Shown: piece by piece, positions 18,291 to 27,245 of the stretch
Position numbering within the stretch: the first letter of the stretch is position 1
How the letters are laid out: the number at the start of each line of letters is the position of its first letter
Source: Candidatus Kuenenia stuttgartensis
GTDB taxonomy: Bacteria > Planctomycetota > Planctomycetia > Gemmatales > Gemmataceae
Direction: 5' to 3'
DNA length: 57,806 bases
NCBI GenBank assembly: GCA_945875585.1
Contig: CAMCLK010000032.1
Span: 1-57,806, forward strand
The notes under the pieces: model-generated
The model's database searches: none
Told to the model about the DNA's origin: nothing
What the model saw: the letters and a program-made list of their open reading frames with translations, nothing else
Program-made: the position numbers and the translations under genes

Positions 18291-19927
18291 GACTTTTTGC
18301 CCATGTGGATAAATTCGTCGCGGCTGAGGAAGCCGTCTTTGTCGACATCGAATTCAATAAACCGTGCTGGCGCCTTGTCTGGATCCGGTTGTTTGGCCAG
18401 AAATTCTTCACGCGACAACTTGCCATCTTTGTTAGTGTCTTTGCGTTCAAACAGTGCCGCGCGGTCAGTTTTGCCAGCCCCAATCTGTGCTTGTGCGCGC
18501 CATGGGGCCTTGGCTTCCGGATGCTGATTAAGGATTGCAGCCAAGCGCTTTACTGTGTCTGGGTTCGAGTTCGCGGTGTTATTAGTTTCCAATGGATCGT
18601 TTTTATAATCGTACAGTTCATAAATGGCTTCAGATTTTGGGGCTCCGATCGGTTTCCATTCGACCAACCGGTACCTATCGGTGCGAATGGCGCGGCCGAG
18701 GCGTTGTTGGCGGGGATAAACGTGGATGACGCTGTCGCGAGCTTTGGTCGTCGGGTCGCTGAGTACTGATGCGAAGCTGATGCCATCGATTCCCTTGGGC
18801 ATATCGATTTTTGCCAGCGCGCAGAGGGTGGGGTAGATATCGACCGATTCCACCATGGCCTTGGTGGCAGTGCCAGGTCGGGTAGTTCCCGGTGCGGCAA
18901 CAATAACGGGAATACGCGTGGCTTGCTCGTAGTTGGTGTGTTTGCACCACATTCCATGATCACCCAAATGCCAGCCATGATCTCCCCAAAGGACGACGAT
19001 GGTATTGCTGGCAAGGCCCGTTGATTCGAGAGCATCCATCACCTTGCCCAGTTGCGCATCCATGTAACTCATGGCGGCGTAGTAGCCGTGAATGAGTGCG
19101 CGCTGGGTTGAATCCGGGATGGCGCCTTTGGCTGGCATGTCCTTGTAGTTGCGTAATTCGCCACCGAATTGCGGGGCCCATTCAGGGGCTTCTTTGGGGG
19201 GATTTCGTACTTCCGACATGGGAAGTTGATGAGGGTTGTACATGTCCCAGTATTTTTTGGGCGCACAGAAGGGGAGGTGGGGTTTGAGGAATCCCACTGC
19301 CAAGAAAAACGGTTCAGTCGGTTTTTCCGCAGCCTTTTTCAAACGGTCAACAGCTTCGCGCGCCAAGATTCCGTCGCCATAAGTTTCGTCTGAAACGTCA
19401 GCGTTTTCGTAAGGCACGCCCTTCGGTTTATCTGCTGGATCCTTGTTCTCGAAAAACGCGCCTTCGCGAGTGAGCATAGCTTTGTTTTCTGGCAAAGCGT
19501 ACCCGATGGTCTTGGCTTGAAAGTGGGGGACCGACCACGACGCCGGGTCTTCATGGTTCCCATGGCCAACATGGAAGATCTTCCCGAGTGCTTCGGTGCG
19601 GTATCCCGCGTTTTTGAATTGCTGGGGCAGAGTGATGGCCTGGGGGGCGGATTTCCGGAAATTGGTGGACAGATCGTAGATGCCCAGACTTTGTGGCCGT
19701 TTACCAGTAAGCAGTGCGTTGCGCGAGGGCGAGCAGACTGCCTGATTGCAGTAGGCAGCATCAAACCTCATGCCACGCGTGGCCAGTTTGTCGATGTTAG
19801 GTGAAACGGCGTGCTTGTCGCCGTAGCAACCCAGGTTGGGCTTTAGGTCATCAACGCAGATCAGCAGCACGTTGGGTTGCGTGGCGCCTAAGGCATGGAT
19901 CAAGATCATGCCAAAGATGTGAAACAT
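18287..19927 (-). CDS. Iduronate-2-sulfatase-like sulfatase with C-terminal EF-hands
   Basis: 546 aa, start at 19927 with GAGAGG eight bases upstream. The core has NVLLICVDDLKPNLGCYGD, C65-S-P-S-R69 with NALLTG (formylglycine site), ALGKIFHVGHGN and WGDHGWHLGDHGMW, the pattern of the iduronate-2-sulfatase group. The last ~60 residues add two EF-hand loops, DTNKDGKLSREEF and DVDKDGFLSRDEF, with Ca-ligand spacing intact. Sulfatases with EF-hand tails occur in Planctomycetes; the tail may stabilise the exported enzyme in calcium-rich water. It is the first gene of the two-sulfatase operon. Confidence 0.92.
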   Translation of the reverse strand: MFHIFGMILIHALGATQPNVLLICVDDLKPNLGCYGDKHAVSPNIDKLATRGMRFDAAYCNQAVCSPSRNALLTGKRPQSLGIYDLSTNFRKSAPQAITLPQQFKNAGYRTEALGKIFHVGHGNHEDPASWSVPHFQAKTIGYALPENKAMLTREGAFFENKDPADKPKGVPYENADVSDETYGDGILAREAVDRLKKAAEKPTEPFFLAVGFLKPHLPFCAPKKYWDMYNPHQLPMSEVRNPPKEAPEWAPQFGGELRNYKDMPAKGAIPDSTQRALIHGYYAAMSYMDAQLGKVMDALESTGLASNTIVVLWGDHGWHLGDHGMWCKHTNYEQATRIPVIVAAPGTTRPGTATKAMVESVDIYPTLCALAKIDMPKGIDGISFASVLSDPTTKARDSVIHVYPRQQRLGRAIRTDRYRLVEWKPIGAPKSEAIYELYDYKNDPLETNNTANSNPDTVKRLAAILNQHPEAKAPWRAQAQIGAGKTDRAALFERKDTNKDGKLSREEFLAKQPDPDKAPARFIEFDVDKDGFLSRDEFIHMGKKS

Positions 19928-20165
19928 GCCGGTTGCCTCTCAAGGTCATTGATAAATCATGGTTAGACCCTGTTAAAATACTCATGAGCGGTTGGAATGA
20001 TTGTTGAAAATCGACTAGGCGGGCAAAAAACTGGATGAAATGTGAAAAAAACAATCTTTGGGCCCCAAGGAAACACATCTCACCTAAAAACGGCCGATTG
20101 AACTGTCAGTTTGAGGCGCATGTGCGGCAAACGAATGTTGGTGAATAGGTACCGTGCGTTCGCTG

Positions 20166-21557
20166 CTATTCAACTGTAGATTCCCCATCTGCCAGTTTTC
20201 GGCGCAGGGTGCTGCGGTTGATACCTAGCCACTGGGCAGCATGCAAGCGGTTGCCTCCCACACGGCGCAGGACTTCCTCAATGATGGCAGGTTCCGTGGC
20301 ACCGACAAAGCGGGCCCATAGATCGCTCGGTTCCGTTTCTGTTGCAATGGCATGGTCGAGCCATTGGTGGACTGCCTTGCGTAGGCCGTCAGCATTTTTC
20401 ATTTCGGCTCGCGCGGGTGGGGGCAGGTGCTCTGGCAGGATAGGGCCTCCACGGGCCAAGATTACGGCATGCTCCAGCGCGTTGCGGAGTTCGCGAACAT
20501 TTCCTGTCCACTGTCGGCTTGTCAGAGCTAGCAAAGTAGCCTGCGGCAATGGCAGACAACGGGCATCGAGCCTTCGGATGATTTCAAGCGCCAATAATTC
20601 AAGATCATTACCACGCTCCCGAAGCGGTGGGAGGTGAATGCCGAAGACATTGAGCCGGAAATACAAATCTTGCCGAAACTGGTTGTCGGCGCACCGTTGC
20701 GCAAGATCTTGATGCGTAGCTGCAATCACTCTGGCTTCTAGGCACAATTCGCGGGAAGAGCCCACGGGGTGAAATGTTCCTTGCTCCAGAACACGCAGCA
20801 GTTTTACTTGCACAGCTAAAGGAATTTCAGCTATTTCATCAAGGAATAATATGCCTTTACCAGCCAAAGAGAGCAACCCTTGGGTAGCATGTGTGGCATT
20901 GGTAAACGCGCCTTTCTCGTGTCCAAACAGCTCGCTCTCCACCAAATTGGGATTCAGCGCGGCCACATGCACCGGAACGAACGGGTCGTTTTTTCTGGGG
21001 CCATGGCGATGGATAGCGCGTGCCACCAGTTCTTTCCCCGTACCACTTTCACCGGTAATCATGACCGTGGCGCTCGAGACCGATGCCAGCGCAATCCGTT
21101 TGAACACCTCCTGCATTAAAGGGCATGTTCCTGTCAGTTCCGGAAGTTCGGCTGCCGGTATACTGTTAGCAGAAAACGATGGTGCAGTGCGGCGGCGCGC
21201 GAGGGCACGATCTGCGCAGGCCAAGGCCTGATCGAGATCGAAAGGCTTGGTGAGATAGTCGAATGCGCCTTCTTCCACAGCTTTTACCGCCGTTTGAAGT
21301 GTTCCATGACCTGTCATCACCACAATAGGCGCATTGTTTGTCAACGATTTCAGCGCTTGGAGGATAGCCAAGCCATCCTGTCCGGGTAGCCGGATATCGA
21401 GAAACACCAGATCAAATGGAATTTCATTGGCACGTTTCAGCGCTTCTTCTGCCGAGGGAGCGTTAGTGATCTTGCGGTCGGGCGCAGCCAGAATGCGGGC
21501 CATGGTCCAAGCAATGGCTTCGTCATCATCGACAACAAGGATTTGGTGGGTTGTCAT
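20166..21557 (-). CDS. Sigma-54-dependent NtrC-family response regulator
   Basis: 463 aa in three domains. Receiver: VVDDDEAIAWTM with phospho-acceptor D54 in LVFLDIRLPGQDG, and Lys in YLTKPFD. AAA+ domain: Walker A GESGTGKELVARAIH and Walker B GILFLDEIAEIP. The sigma-54 contact loop reads GAFTNA (residues 216-221) rather than the canonical GAFTGA. C-terminal Fis-type helix-turn-helix: IIEEVLRRVGGNRLHAAQWL then GINRSTLRRKL. It overlaps the sensor kinase gene by ATGA, so they form a two-component pair. A palindrome and a -24/-12 promoter in the adjacent intergenic region make the divergent DUF1559 gene its likely target. Confidence 0.93.
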   Translation of the reverse strand: MTTHQILVVDDDEAIAWTMARILAAPDRKITNAPSAEEALKRANEIPFDLVFLDIRLPGQDGLAILQALKSLTNNAPIVVMTGHGTLQTAVKAVEEGAFDYLTKPFDLDQALACADRALARRRTAPSFSANSIPAAELPELTGTCPLMQEVFKRIALASVSSATVMITGESGTGKELVARAIHRHGPRKNDPFVPVHVAALNPNLVESELFGHEKGAFTNATHATQGLLSLAGKGILFLDEIAEIPLAVQVKLLRVLEQGTFHPVGSSRELCLEARVIAATHQDLAQRCADNQFRQDLYFRLNVFGIHLPPLRERGNDLELLALEIIRRLDARCLPLPQATLLALTSRQWTGNVRELRNALEHAVILARGGPILPEHLPPPARAEMKNADGLRKAVHQWLDHAIATETEPSDLWARFVGATEPAIIEEVLRRVGGNRLHAAQWLGINRSTLRRKLADGESTVE

Positions 21558-22921
21558 GGTGTTGTTCCAAGAGGCATGCCGTTTTGGGCCACGCTCAGTG
21601 TGAATATTGTGATGTTGTTGTCGCGGCGCCAGCTCACATCACCTCCATGCTCTCGGGCTACCCGGCGTGCCACGGCCAGTCCAAGTCCAACACCTTCTGA
21701 TTTGCCGGTAGCAAATGGTTCAAAAAGGCGAGGAATCAAGGCGGAAGTTGGGCCTGGGCCATTGTCGAGCACATCAATGAACAGTGTCTGGCCCTGATAT
21801 TTCTTCAAACTGATTTCTACCGAACCTCCAGGACCAGCGGCTTCCAGTGCATTGGTGAGCAGATTGATTACTGCAAGCCGCAGGGTATCTACGTCTGCCA
21901 AGATCGTTAGGGGGTCGGCGCTTGGGCAGTGCCATTCCAATAATGTTCCGGCATGGCGACACCGCGGTTGCAGCATGGCAACGGCATCGTCAATCAAAGT
22001 GCGCGGACTAATCTGTTGGCGAAGCTGGGGGCTTGGTCGTCCGAGTTCGAGTAGTTGCCTGACCTGCATTTCAATCAGTTCCAATTGTCGAAGCGCCACA
22101 CGGAGATCTTCAACAGGCGGCCCGGTTAAGGCCCGGGCGTGGAGCTGGATCGCCAAGCGCGCTCCCGTGGCGGCATTGCGAATTTGATGCGCCATACCGG
22201 CGCCAATTTGTCCGATAAGGCTTGCGCGCTCCGATTGGCGCAACGCTTCCGCATTGGCATTAAGGTGAGCCGCCATCTGATTGATTGATCGGCTCAACTG
22301 TTCCAGTTCAGCCGTTTGGGTGGGGAGGTCCATGGGGGTGTAATCACCCTGTGCTATGCGTGCTGTTTGCCGCGTCAACACTGTAAACCTGTATGTTACC
22401 CCAGCCGCTAGAATCCATGCCATAGCCAAACCCGCACAACCTACAGTGGCCCCCGTCACCACGACTGGAATCATGGCGTTCCATGCTGACCGGTCGAGAG
22501 CATCCAGATCAAGCAGTGCCAAAACCCAATACTGGCCACCGGTACCCCAAGGGAGGTAGCGGGCTAACCAGCGCTGGTTGCCTGTCTGAAATGTGGTGGT
22601 GGCTACGGGCAGAAGGTCGGGCAGTTGACTGGTGATGGCCACGGTTGCTAGAAGTTCGCCTTGTTCAGTGGTGAGTGGCAATCCATAGGCATTGCAAAGG
22701 ACCAACTCCGCGCCTGAAAGGTCGCGCATAACGTTGAGAATGAGGCGTGTACGCGGAATAGTTACGCCAGAGCAGGCAACCCCCAAATGGTCAAATTTCT
22801 GCAGGGCTTCGGCCCTGGCCCGTCTGCCTTGACCAACGCCAATCCAGATCACCATGACCATCATGCCCGCAAGCAGCAGGATAACTGGGGACAGGATCTG
22901 AAAGCTTAGTCGTCGCATCAT
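21554..22921 (-). CDS. Membrane sensor histidine kinase
   Basis: 455 aa. One N-terminal membrane segment (ILSPVILLLAGMMVMVIWIGV), a ~130-residue extracytoplasmic sensor region, a second membrane segment (VVVTGATVGCAGLAMAWILAAG), a HAMP linker (ARIAQGDYTPMDLP to SINQMAAHL), HisKA with H245 in GMAHQIRNAATGARLA, and the ATPase domain with N-box LLTNALEAAG, VLDNGPGP and GVGLGLAVARRVAREHGG. All catalytic motifs are present. It overlaps the response-regulator gene downstream. The ligand cannot be read from the sequence; the sensor region shows no family I recognise. Confidence 0.92.
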   Translation of the reverse strand: MMRRLSFQILSPVILLLAGMMVMVIWIGVGQGRRARAEALQKFDHLGVACSGVTIPRTRLILNVMRDLSGAELVLCNAYGLPLTTEQGELLATVAITSQLPDLLPVATTTFQTGNQRWLARYLPWGTGGQYWVLALLDLDALDRSAWNAMIPVVVTGATVGCAGLAMAWILAAGVTYRFTVLTRQTARIAQGDYTPMDLPTQTAELEQLSRSINQMAAHLNANAEALRQSERASLIGQIGAGMAHQIRNAATGARLAIQLHARALTGPPVEDLRVALRQLELIEMQVRQLLELGRPSPQLRQQISPRTLIDDAVAMLQPRCRHAGTLLEWHCPSADPLTILADVDTLRLAVINLLTNALEAAGPGGSVEISLKKYQGQTLFIDVLDNGPGPTSALIPRLFEPFATGKSEGVGLGLAVARRVAREHGGDVSWRRDNNITIFTLSVAQNGMPLGTTP

Positions 22922-22958
22922 GTTTTCATGTTAAACGATCCGAGTGAGTCCCGCATGG

Positions 22959-23000
22959 GCTGGCGCGCTATGCGCCACCGTTGGCGCATAGCGCGCCAGC
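22959..23000. promoter_or_regulatory. Perfect inverted repeat, probable activator site
   Basis: Two 19-base arms (22959-22977 and 22982-23000) pair without mismatch around a 4-base loop CCGT. The centre reads TGCGCCA-N4-TGGCGCA, an architecture close to NtrC-type enhancer sites. It lies 37 bp upstream of the sensor-kinase start and about 97 bp upstream of the transcription start expected from the -24/-12 element at 23050. It cannot be a terminator for either flanking gene, since both are transcribed away from it, and no T-run follows either arm. Confidence 0.6.
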
Positions 23001-23049
23001 GGTGGGTGGAGGTGAAGGCTGGATCGGCCATAACGGAGCATAAAGCCAC

Positions 23050-23065
23050 TGGCATGGCATGTGCT
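23050..23065 (+). promoter_or_regulatory. Candidate sigma-54 (-24/-12) promoter of the DUF1559 gene
   Basis: TGGCATG-N4-GTGCT fits the sigma-54 consensus TGGCAYR-N4-TTGCW with the invariant GG and GC at the correct 10-base spacing; one T of the -12 box is G. The start of transcription would be near 23076, 25 bases before the ATG at 23101, which has GGAG at 23090-23093. The neighbouring NtrC-family regulator supplies an independent reason to expect such a promoter. Confidence 0.6.
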
Positions 23066-23100
23066 GAACTTCATGGATTGTTCCCTCATGGAGTTACACG

Positions 23101-24117
23101 ATGGCACCCAGAACGCCGATTCGGCCAGCATTTACGCTCATAGAGCTGCTGGTGGTGATAGCAATCATCGCTGTTCTGATTGGCCTGTTGGTTCCAGCGG
23201 TGCAAAAGGTGCGTGAAGCGGCGAATAGGGCTCAGTGTTCAAATAACTTGAAGCAACTGGGATTGGCGCTGCTCAATTACGAGAGTACGCGTGGTGAATT
23301 TCCAATGTCTCGCCGGGCTTTTAAGAGCTCCACTTTCCCCGAGGCAGCTCAGCGTAGTTGGATCCCCGATGCGTTGCCCTATGTGGAACAAGGTGCCTTG
23401 ATGACCCAGTATAATTTGGCCGAGAACTGGTGGATCGATACACCGGGCAACAGCCAGAATGGTACGTTGGCGCGCACGAAGATCAAGCTCTTGCAATGCC
23501 CGACAACACCCAACCCAGATCGTTTGCAAGACAAGTTTGAGCCTGTTCCACCCAACAAGATCGGTGCCTGTACCGACTATTTTGCATTGGAAGGAATCTC
23601 CACAACATTCAATACCAATGCGGGTTTGACAGGTACGGCCATGCTTTCCGGAGACCGTGCCGGCGTCATGACAGGATGGGCACTGGCTACTGACCCCAAA
23701 CCATCTAACCGTATCTCCAATATTCTCGATGGGACATCCAATACTATTATGGTAGGTGAAAATGCTGGACGTGAAGATGTCTATCGCAATGGCAAGCTTG
23801 TGGCTCCGGCGAAAGCGAATCCAACATTGCCCGACTGCGCGCGTGCGCGGGGTGGAGCTTGGGCCTCCAATGACAACCCTTTTGAAATTGGTCAGCTTAT
23901 CAACTGGTGTGGCACCACGGGGGCGGTAGCCGGATTGCCACCCGCCCCACTTCGTGTGAATGGCTCCAATGAATGGGGCTACCTTTTTTCATCGCTCCAT
24001 TCGGGTGGAGCCAATGTGGCCATGGCCGACGGTTCTGTGCGACTGTTAACAGAAAGCATGGCGATTGGTGTGATAGGTGCCATGGCGACGCGTGCGGGCG
24101 GTGAGGTTGGACCTTGA
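23101..24117 (+). CDS. DUF1559 prepilin-like protein
   Basis: 338 aa, ATG preceded by GGAG at seven bases. Pilin-like N-terminus [13 protein letters not shown] and [21 protein letters not shown]. The C-terminal motif HSGGANVAMADGSVRLL is complete. The middle has the family blocks [19 protein letters not shown] and RARGGAWASNDNPF. It is divergent from the two-component operon and appears to be under a sigma-54 promoter with an upstream palindrome, so its expression is probably signal-dependent, unlike most annotated paralogues. It would be exported as a pseudopilin-like surface protein; specific role unknown. Confidence 0.93.
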   Translation: MAPRTPIRPAFTLIELLVVIAIIAVLIGLLVPAVQKVREAANRAQCSNNLKQLGLALLNYESTRGEFPMSRRAFKSSTFPEAAQRSWIPDALPYVEQGALMTQYNLAENWWIDTPGNSQNGTLARTKIKLLQCPTTPNPDRLQDKFEPVPPNKIGACTDYFALEGISTTFNTNAGLTGTAMLSGDRAGVMTGWALATDPKPSNRISNILDGTSNTIMVGENAGREDVYRNGKLVAPAKANPTLPDCARARGGAWASNDNPFEIGQLINWCGTTGAVAGLPPAPLRVNGSNEWGYLFSSLHSGGANVAMADGSVRLLTESMAIGVIGAMATRAGGEVGP

Positions 24118-24191
24118 TAGTGGGTTGGTGTGCATTCGCTCGAATATCGGGAAAATAAATCGTTCCATGCCAGCGATGGCTGCTGCTTGGC

Positions 24192-25244
24192 TCAGTTATT
24201 CCGGAATCCAATCCGTGTTGCCCCAGGAAGCGACGCTGCCTTCAGCGCATTGACATGATCGGCCAAGTCGAACCATTCTGAGACCATTTCCGCCAGGGGC
24301 ACGTGCCTGCCATGTTCTGCCAGAAAGGAAATGGCCGCTTCAAGATGACGGGGCGCGTAATTATGGATTCCACGAATGGTGATCATGCGTCGAACGATAC
24401 GCTCCATGTTGATTCTGGTATCTGGCCCTGGGAATACTGCTCCAATCAGCACGGCACGGGCGCCCAGTGCCAGGCGGTCGAACGCTAATTCCCATGCCGC
24501 ATTGGCCCCTGAGAGTTCCAAAAAGACGTCGAATTCATCAAGGCCCAAGTCGTTGGGCGCGACCGCGGCGGTGGCCCCAAAGGCCAGTGCCCTGTCGCGG
24601 CGGTGCGGATCTGGTTCCAGACATGTTATGTTGCTGGCACCAGCCTGACGTGCCATGGCGCATGCTGTCAGTCCAAGCAGGCCTGCCCCGGCAATTAGAA
24701 CCGAGCGATCTTTGAGCGGACCGGCGGCTTCCATCGCCGCGCAAACCGTAGAGGTTGCGCACGATGCAGGGCAGGCGAGCGCGTCGGATAATGAATCGGG
24801 CAAGCGAACGATGGTAGTGCCGGGGGCCAGCAAACACCAATCGGCAAAACCGCCCGACCATGGGTGGGTTGGGCTGTCGTGTTCGTGCCCATATTTGAAT
24901 CCGTTGTGGCACTTTTGGGGAATATCACGCTGGCATGGAAGGCAATGACCGCAATGCGCGACCACGGCCCAGGTGATGCGATCTCCAACATTAATGGGAG
25001 ATCCTGTGCTGGTGAATCCTGAGCCAATCGCCTCAACCTTGCCTATGATTTCGTGGCCCAAAATGGTGGGCACCGCCACCTTTCGGCGGCCGTGAATAGT
25101 ATGCAAATCACTTCCACACATGGTTGACGCTGTCACCCGAACCAATACTTCACCCGGTCCGGGAGCGGGTTTGTTGCGATGCACAAGGGTTAGTTTGCCA
25201 GCACTTCCATCAAACAAAAGTGCCCGGCTTGTTGGTATTATCAT
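24192..25244 (-). CDS. Zinc-dependent alcohol dehydrogenase (MDR family)
   Basis: 350 aa from the ATG at 25244; GGAGAG lies ten bases upstream and serves as the ribosome site, so the GTG 18 bases earlier is not the start. Catalytic zinc: Cys in TMCGSDLHTIHGR and GHE in ILGHEIIGKV. Structural zinc: four Cys in CGHCLPCQRDIPQKC. The Rossmann fold is seen at LIAGAGLLGLTACAMARQAG. The sequence HNGFKYGHE and overall order resemble the phosphonate-catabolism-associated alcohol dehydrogenase subgroup (TIGR03366), but no phosphonate genes are nearby, so the substrate is open. It stands alone, convergent with the DUF1559 gene. Confidence 0.9.
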   Translation of the reverse strand: MIIPTSRALLFDGSAGKLTLVHRNKPAPGPGEVLVRVTASTMCGSDLHTIHGRRKVAVPTILGHEIIGKVEAIGSGFTSTGSPINVGDRITWAVVAHCGHCLPCQRDIPQKCHNGFKYGHEHDSPTHPWSGGFADWCLLAPGTTIVRLPDSLSDALACPASCATSTVCAAMEAAGPLKDRSVLIAGAGLLGLTACAMARQAGASNITCLEPDPHRRDRALAFGATAAVAPNDLGLDEFDVFLELSGANAAWELAFDRLALGARAVLIGAVFPGPDTRINMERIVRRMITIRGIHNYAPRHLEAAISFLAEHGRHVPLAEMVSEWFDLADHVNALKAASLPGATRIGFRNN

Positions 25245-25319
25245 GGCAGTGTTACTCTCCACAGGTCCATGTTATTGAAGTTGACCTGCGAATTCGCGTG
25301 ATTAAGAAAAATAAATGAT

Positions 25320-27245
25320 TCAGGGTTTGTTGTTTCGTTGTTTGATGGCTTCTGACGGGGGAAAATTATTGATTCTCTCCAGTTGAGGTAAATTAAAGAT
25401 GATTTCGCCATCTTTATCCCAGTCGAAATCGCACCATAAGAACTTCAAATTAGAAAGTGTGAGAAGTGGTTTTAGATTGACAACACGAGTGTTGGTAATG
25501 TTGAGAGTTATAAGCGTGGTCATGCCTGCGAGAGGTTCAATTCCTCGCACTAATGATTCGTAACAGTCCAGCGCCATCAATGGTTGGCCTCTCATATAGT
25601 CAAGGTTTTGAAGTGGTGTGTAGTGGCAGTGAATGTTGGTTAAGCTCATTCCTTGCATGAACGAGATATCGTTCACAACAGTTTTGTTAAACCACAGGTT
25701 GTTGACAGGAGTGTCTGAAAGTGGCCTTAGCGAGGTGATGGGAGTATTTCCGGCAACGCAGGTTTTCAGTGAAGAGCCAGCCAAAGGGCCAAGGTCTTTC
25801 ACGGAGGTTCCGTTGATATTTAAATGATGAAGAGGCAAGCCTTGGAGCGGAGCGATGTCTTGGATATTTTCGTTGTTGTTGATTTCCAGATGCTCAAGAC
25901 TCAAGTTTCGCAATGGAGCAAGATCGTTCAGTTTTCCATTAGCTTTGGGATTGAAGGTGCCGCTTATTTTGAGGGTTTTAAGTTTTGTAAGCGCTGATAT
26001 AGGGTGTAGGTCTGAAATGAAATCACTGCAAAAATCGAGGCCCATCAGTATTCCGTTGGCAATGATTCCCCGGACCTCACCATTGAATCCGGGATTGCGC
26101 GCCATGAGTGATTGTCGGATCAGTTCAACCTGCTGCTGAGCTGTGCCGTTCAATAAATCGCTCAACCAAGATCCTGAAAGCCCACCTTTTCTGCGGACTA
26201 AGATAAATAAACCCGCGGCAGCCACAGCGCTGCCTGCCAAAACGGGCAAAATTGATCGGCGGGAAGGCTTTTGTTCCACGAGCGATTTCAATTTTTCAGC
26301 AAAGGCCGCAGCAGAGCGTGGTCTTTCTGCCGGGTTAGACGCAAGGCAGCTCTTGAGGAGCGCAGAAAGTGGCGGGGGCAAGGTAGAGTCTAGGGCGACT
26401 TGGTTAGAACCAGGAGTGAATGGAAGCCGTCCTGTGGCCATTTCATGAAGAATAATAGCCAAACTGTATATATCGGATTTTGGCCCAATATTTTGGCCTG
26501 ATAGTTGCTCAGGTGCCATGTAAGGTGTTGGGTCGGAAATGGCGCGGGGTGATGGGGATGTGCCTTTTTCATGGCTAAGGCCTGCATCTGCCAACAGTGC
26601 ATTCCCTTCCTTGTCGATCAGGATGTTGTGCGGTTTGATATTCTGGTGGGTAACCCCTGAACTATGCAAAAAATCAAGTGTTTCCGCCAACTGTATAGAC
26701 CACTGCACCGCGGTTTGGAACCCGATGCCCTTTCCAGCTAGGCAATTCCTTAAGCTGCCTCTTTCAACGAAATCCAAAACGATGAACTTAACGTTTTCAG
26801 TGGATATAATATCATGAATTTGAACAATTCCCGGATGCCTAAGGGTTGCATGCTGTTGTGCTGCTGCTAGGAAGGCACCAGATGCTTCAAGGCATTCCTG
26901 CTTAAGGACCTTGATGGCGATCACCCTGTGGAGTTCGACATCGAACCCGCACCAAACCCTAGCAATCTTGCTTTCGCCAACTAGTTTCCCGGGTTGGTAT
27001 CGGTTCCATTGATGCTGGGTATTTGAATCCTTAGCTAACGTTTCCAAATTCTCAGGTGGTTTGGATTTTAACTGGATGTCCATCCATCCGGTTGCGATCA
27101 GGACTTGGATGCGCCGTTGGAGTTCTGATTTAAGATGTGGAGTCTTTTCACATAAATCGTCAACTGAAAGGTGGACATCCTTCTTATGTGCTTCTTCCCA
27201 AACAACCAGAAGGTCGGCAAGCTTCATGTCGTCTGAGGCATTCAT
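25320..27245 (-). CDS. Membrane-anchored pseudokinase with leucine-rich repeats
   Basis: 641 aa from the ATG at 27245. Residues ~90-340 have the Ser/Thr kinase fold, with IAIKVLK (ATP-site Lys), an activation segment ending in PYMAPEQLSG and SDIYSLAIILHEMATGRLPF. Catalytic features are missing: the Gly loop is VGESKIARVW, the helix-C Glu is Ala (FLAAAQQHATLRHP), and HRD is H200-Q201-N202. DFG reads DAG, keeping the Asp. A membrane helix (ILPVLAGSAVAAAGLFILV) follows, then ~250 residues of short leucine-rich repeats such as LEHLEINNNENIQDIAPL and LITLNITNTRVVNLKPL. Probably a binding or scaffold protein rather than an enzyme. Divergent from the active kinase at 27719. Confidence 0.87.
   Translation of the reverse strand: MNASDDMKLADLLVVWEEAHKKDVHLSVDDLCEKTPHLKSELQRRIQVLIATGWMDIQLKSKPPENLETLAKDSNTQHQWNRYQPGKLVGESKIARVWCGFDVELHRVIAIKVLKQECLEASGAFLAAAQQHATLRHPGIVQIHDIISTENVKFIVLDFVERGSLRNCLAGKGIGFQTAVQWSIQLAETLDFLHSSGVTHQNIKPHNILIDKEGNALLADAGLSHEKGTSPSPRAISDPTPYMAPEQLSGQNIGPKSDIYSLAIILHEMATGRLPFTPGSNQVALDSTLPPPLSALLKSCLASNPAERPRSAAAFAEKLKSLVEQKPSRRSILPVLAGSAVAAAGLFILVRRKGGLSGSWLSDLLNGTAQQQVELIRQSLMARNPGFNGEVRGIIANGILMGLDFCSDFISDLHPISALTKLKTLKISGTFNPKANGKLNDLAPLRNLSLEHLEINNNENIQDIAPLQGLPLHHLNINGTSVKDLGPLAGSSLKTCVAGNTPITSLRPLSDTPVNNLWFNKTVVNDISFMQGMSLTNIHCHYTPLQNLDYMRGQPLMALDCYESLVRGIEPLAGMTTLITLNITNTRVVNLKPLLTLSNLKFLWCDFDWDKDGEIIFNLPQLERINNFPPSEAIKQRNNKP

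Noticed and set aside
22959..23000. Palindrome considered as a terminator
   Set aside because: Both flanking genes are transcribed away from it and there is no T-run on either strand.
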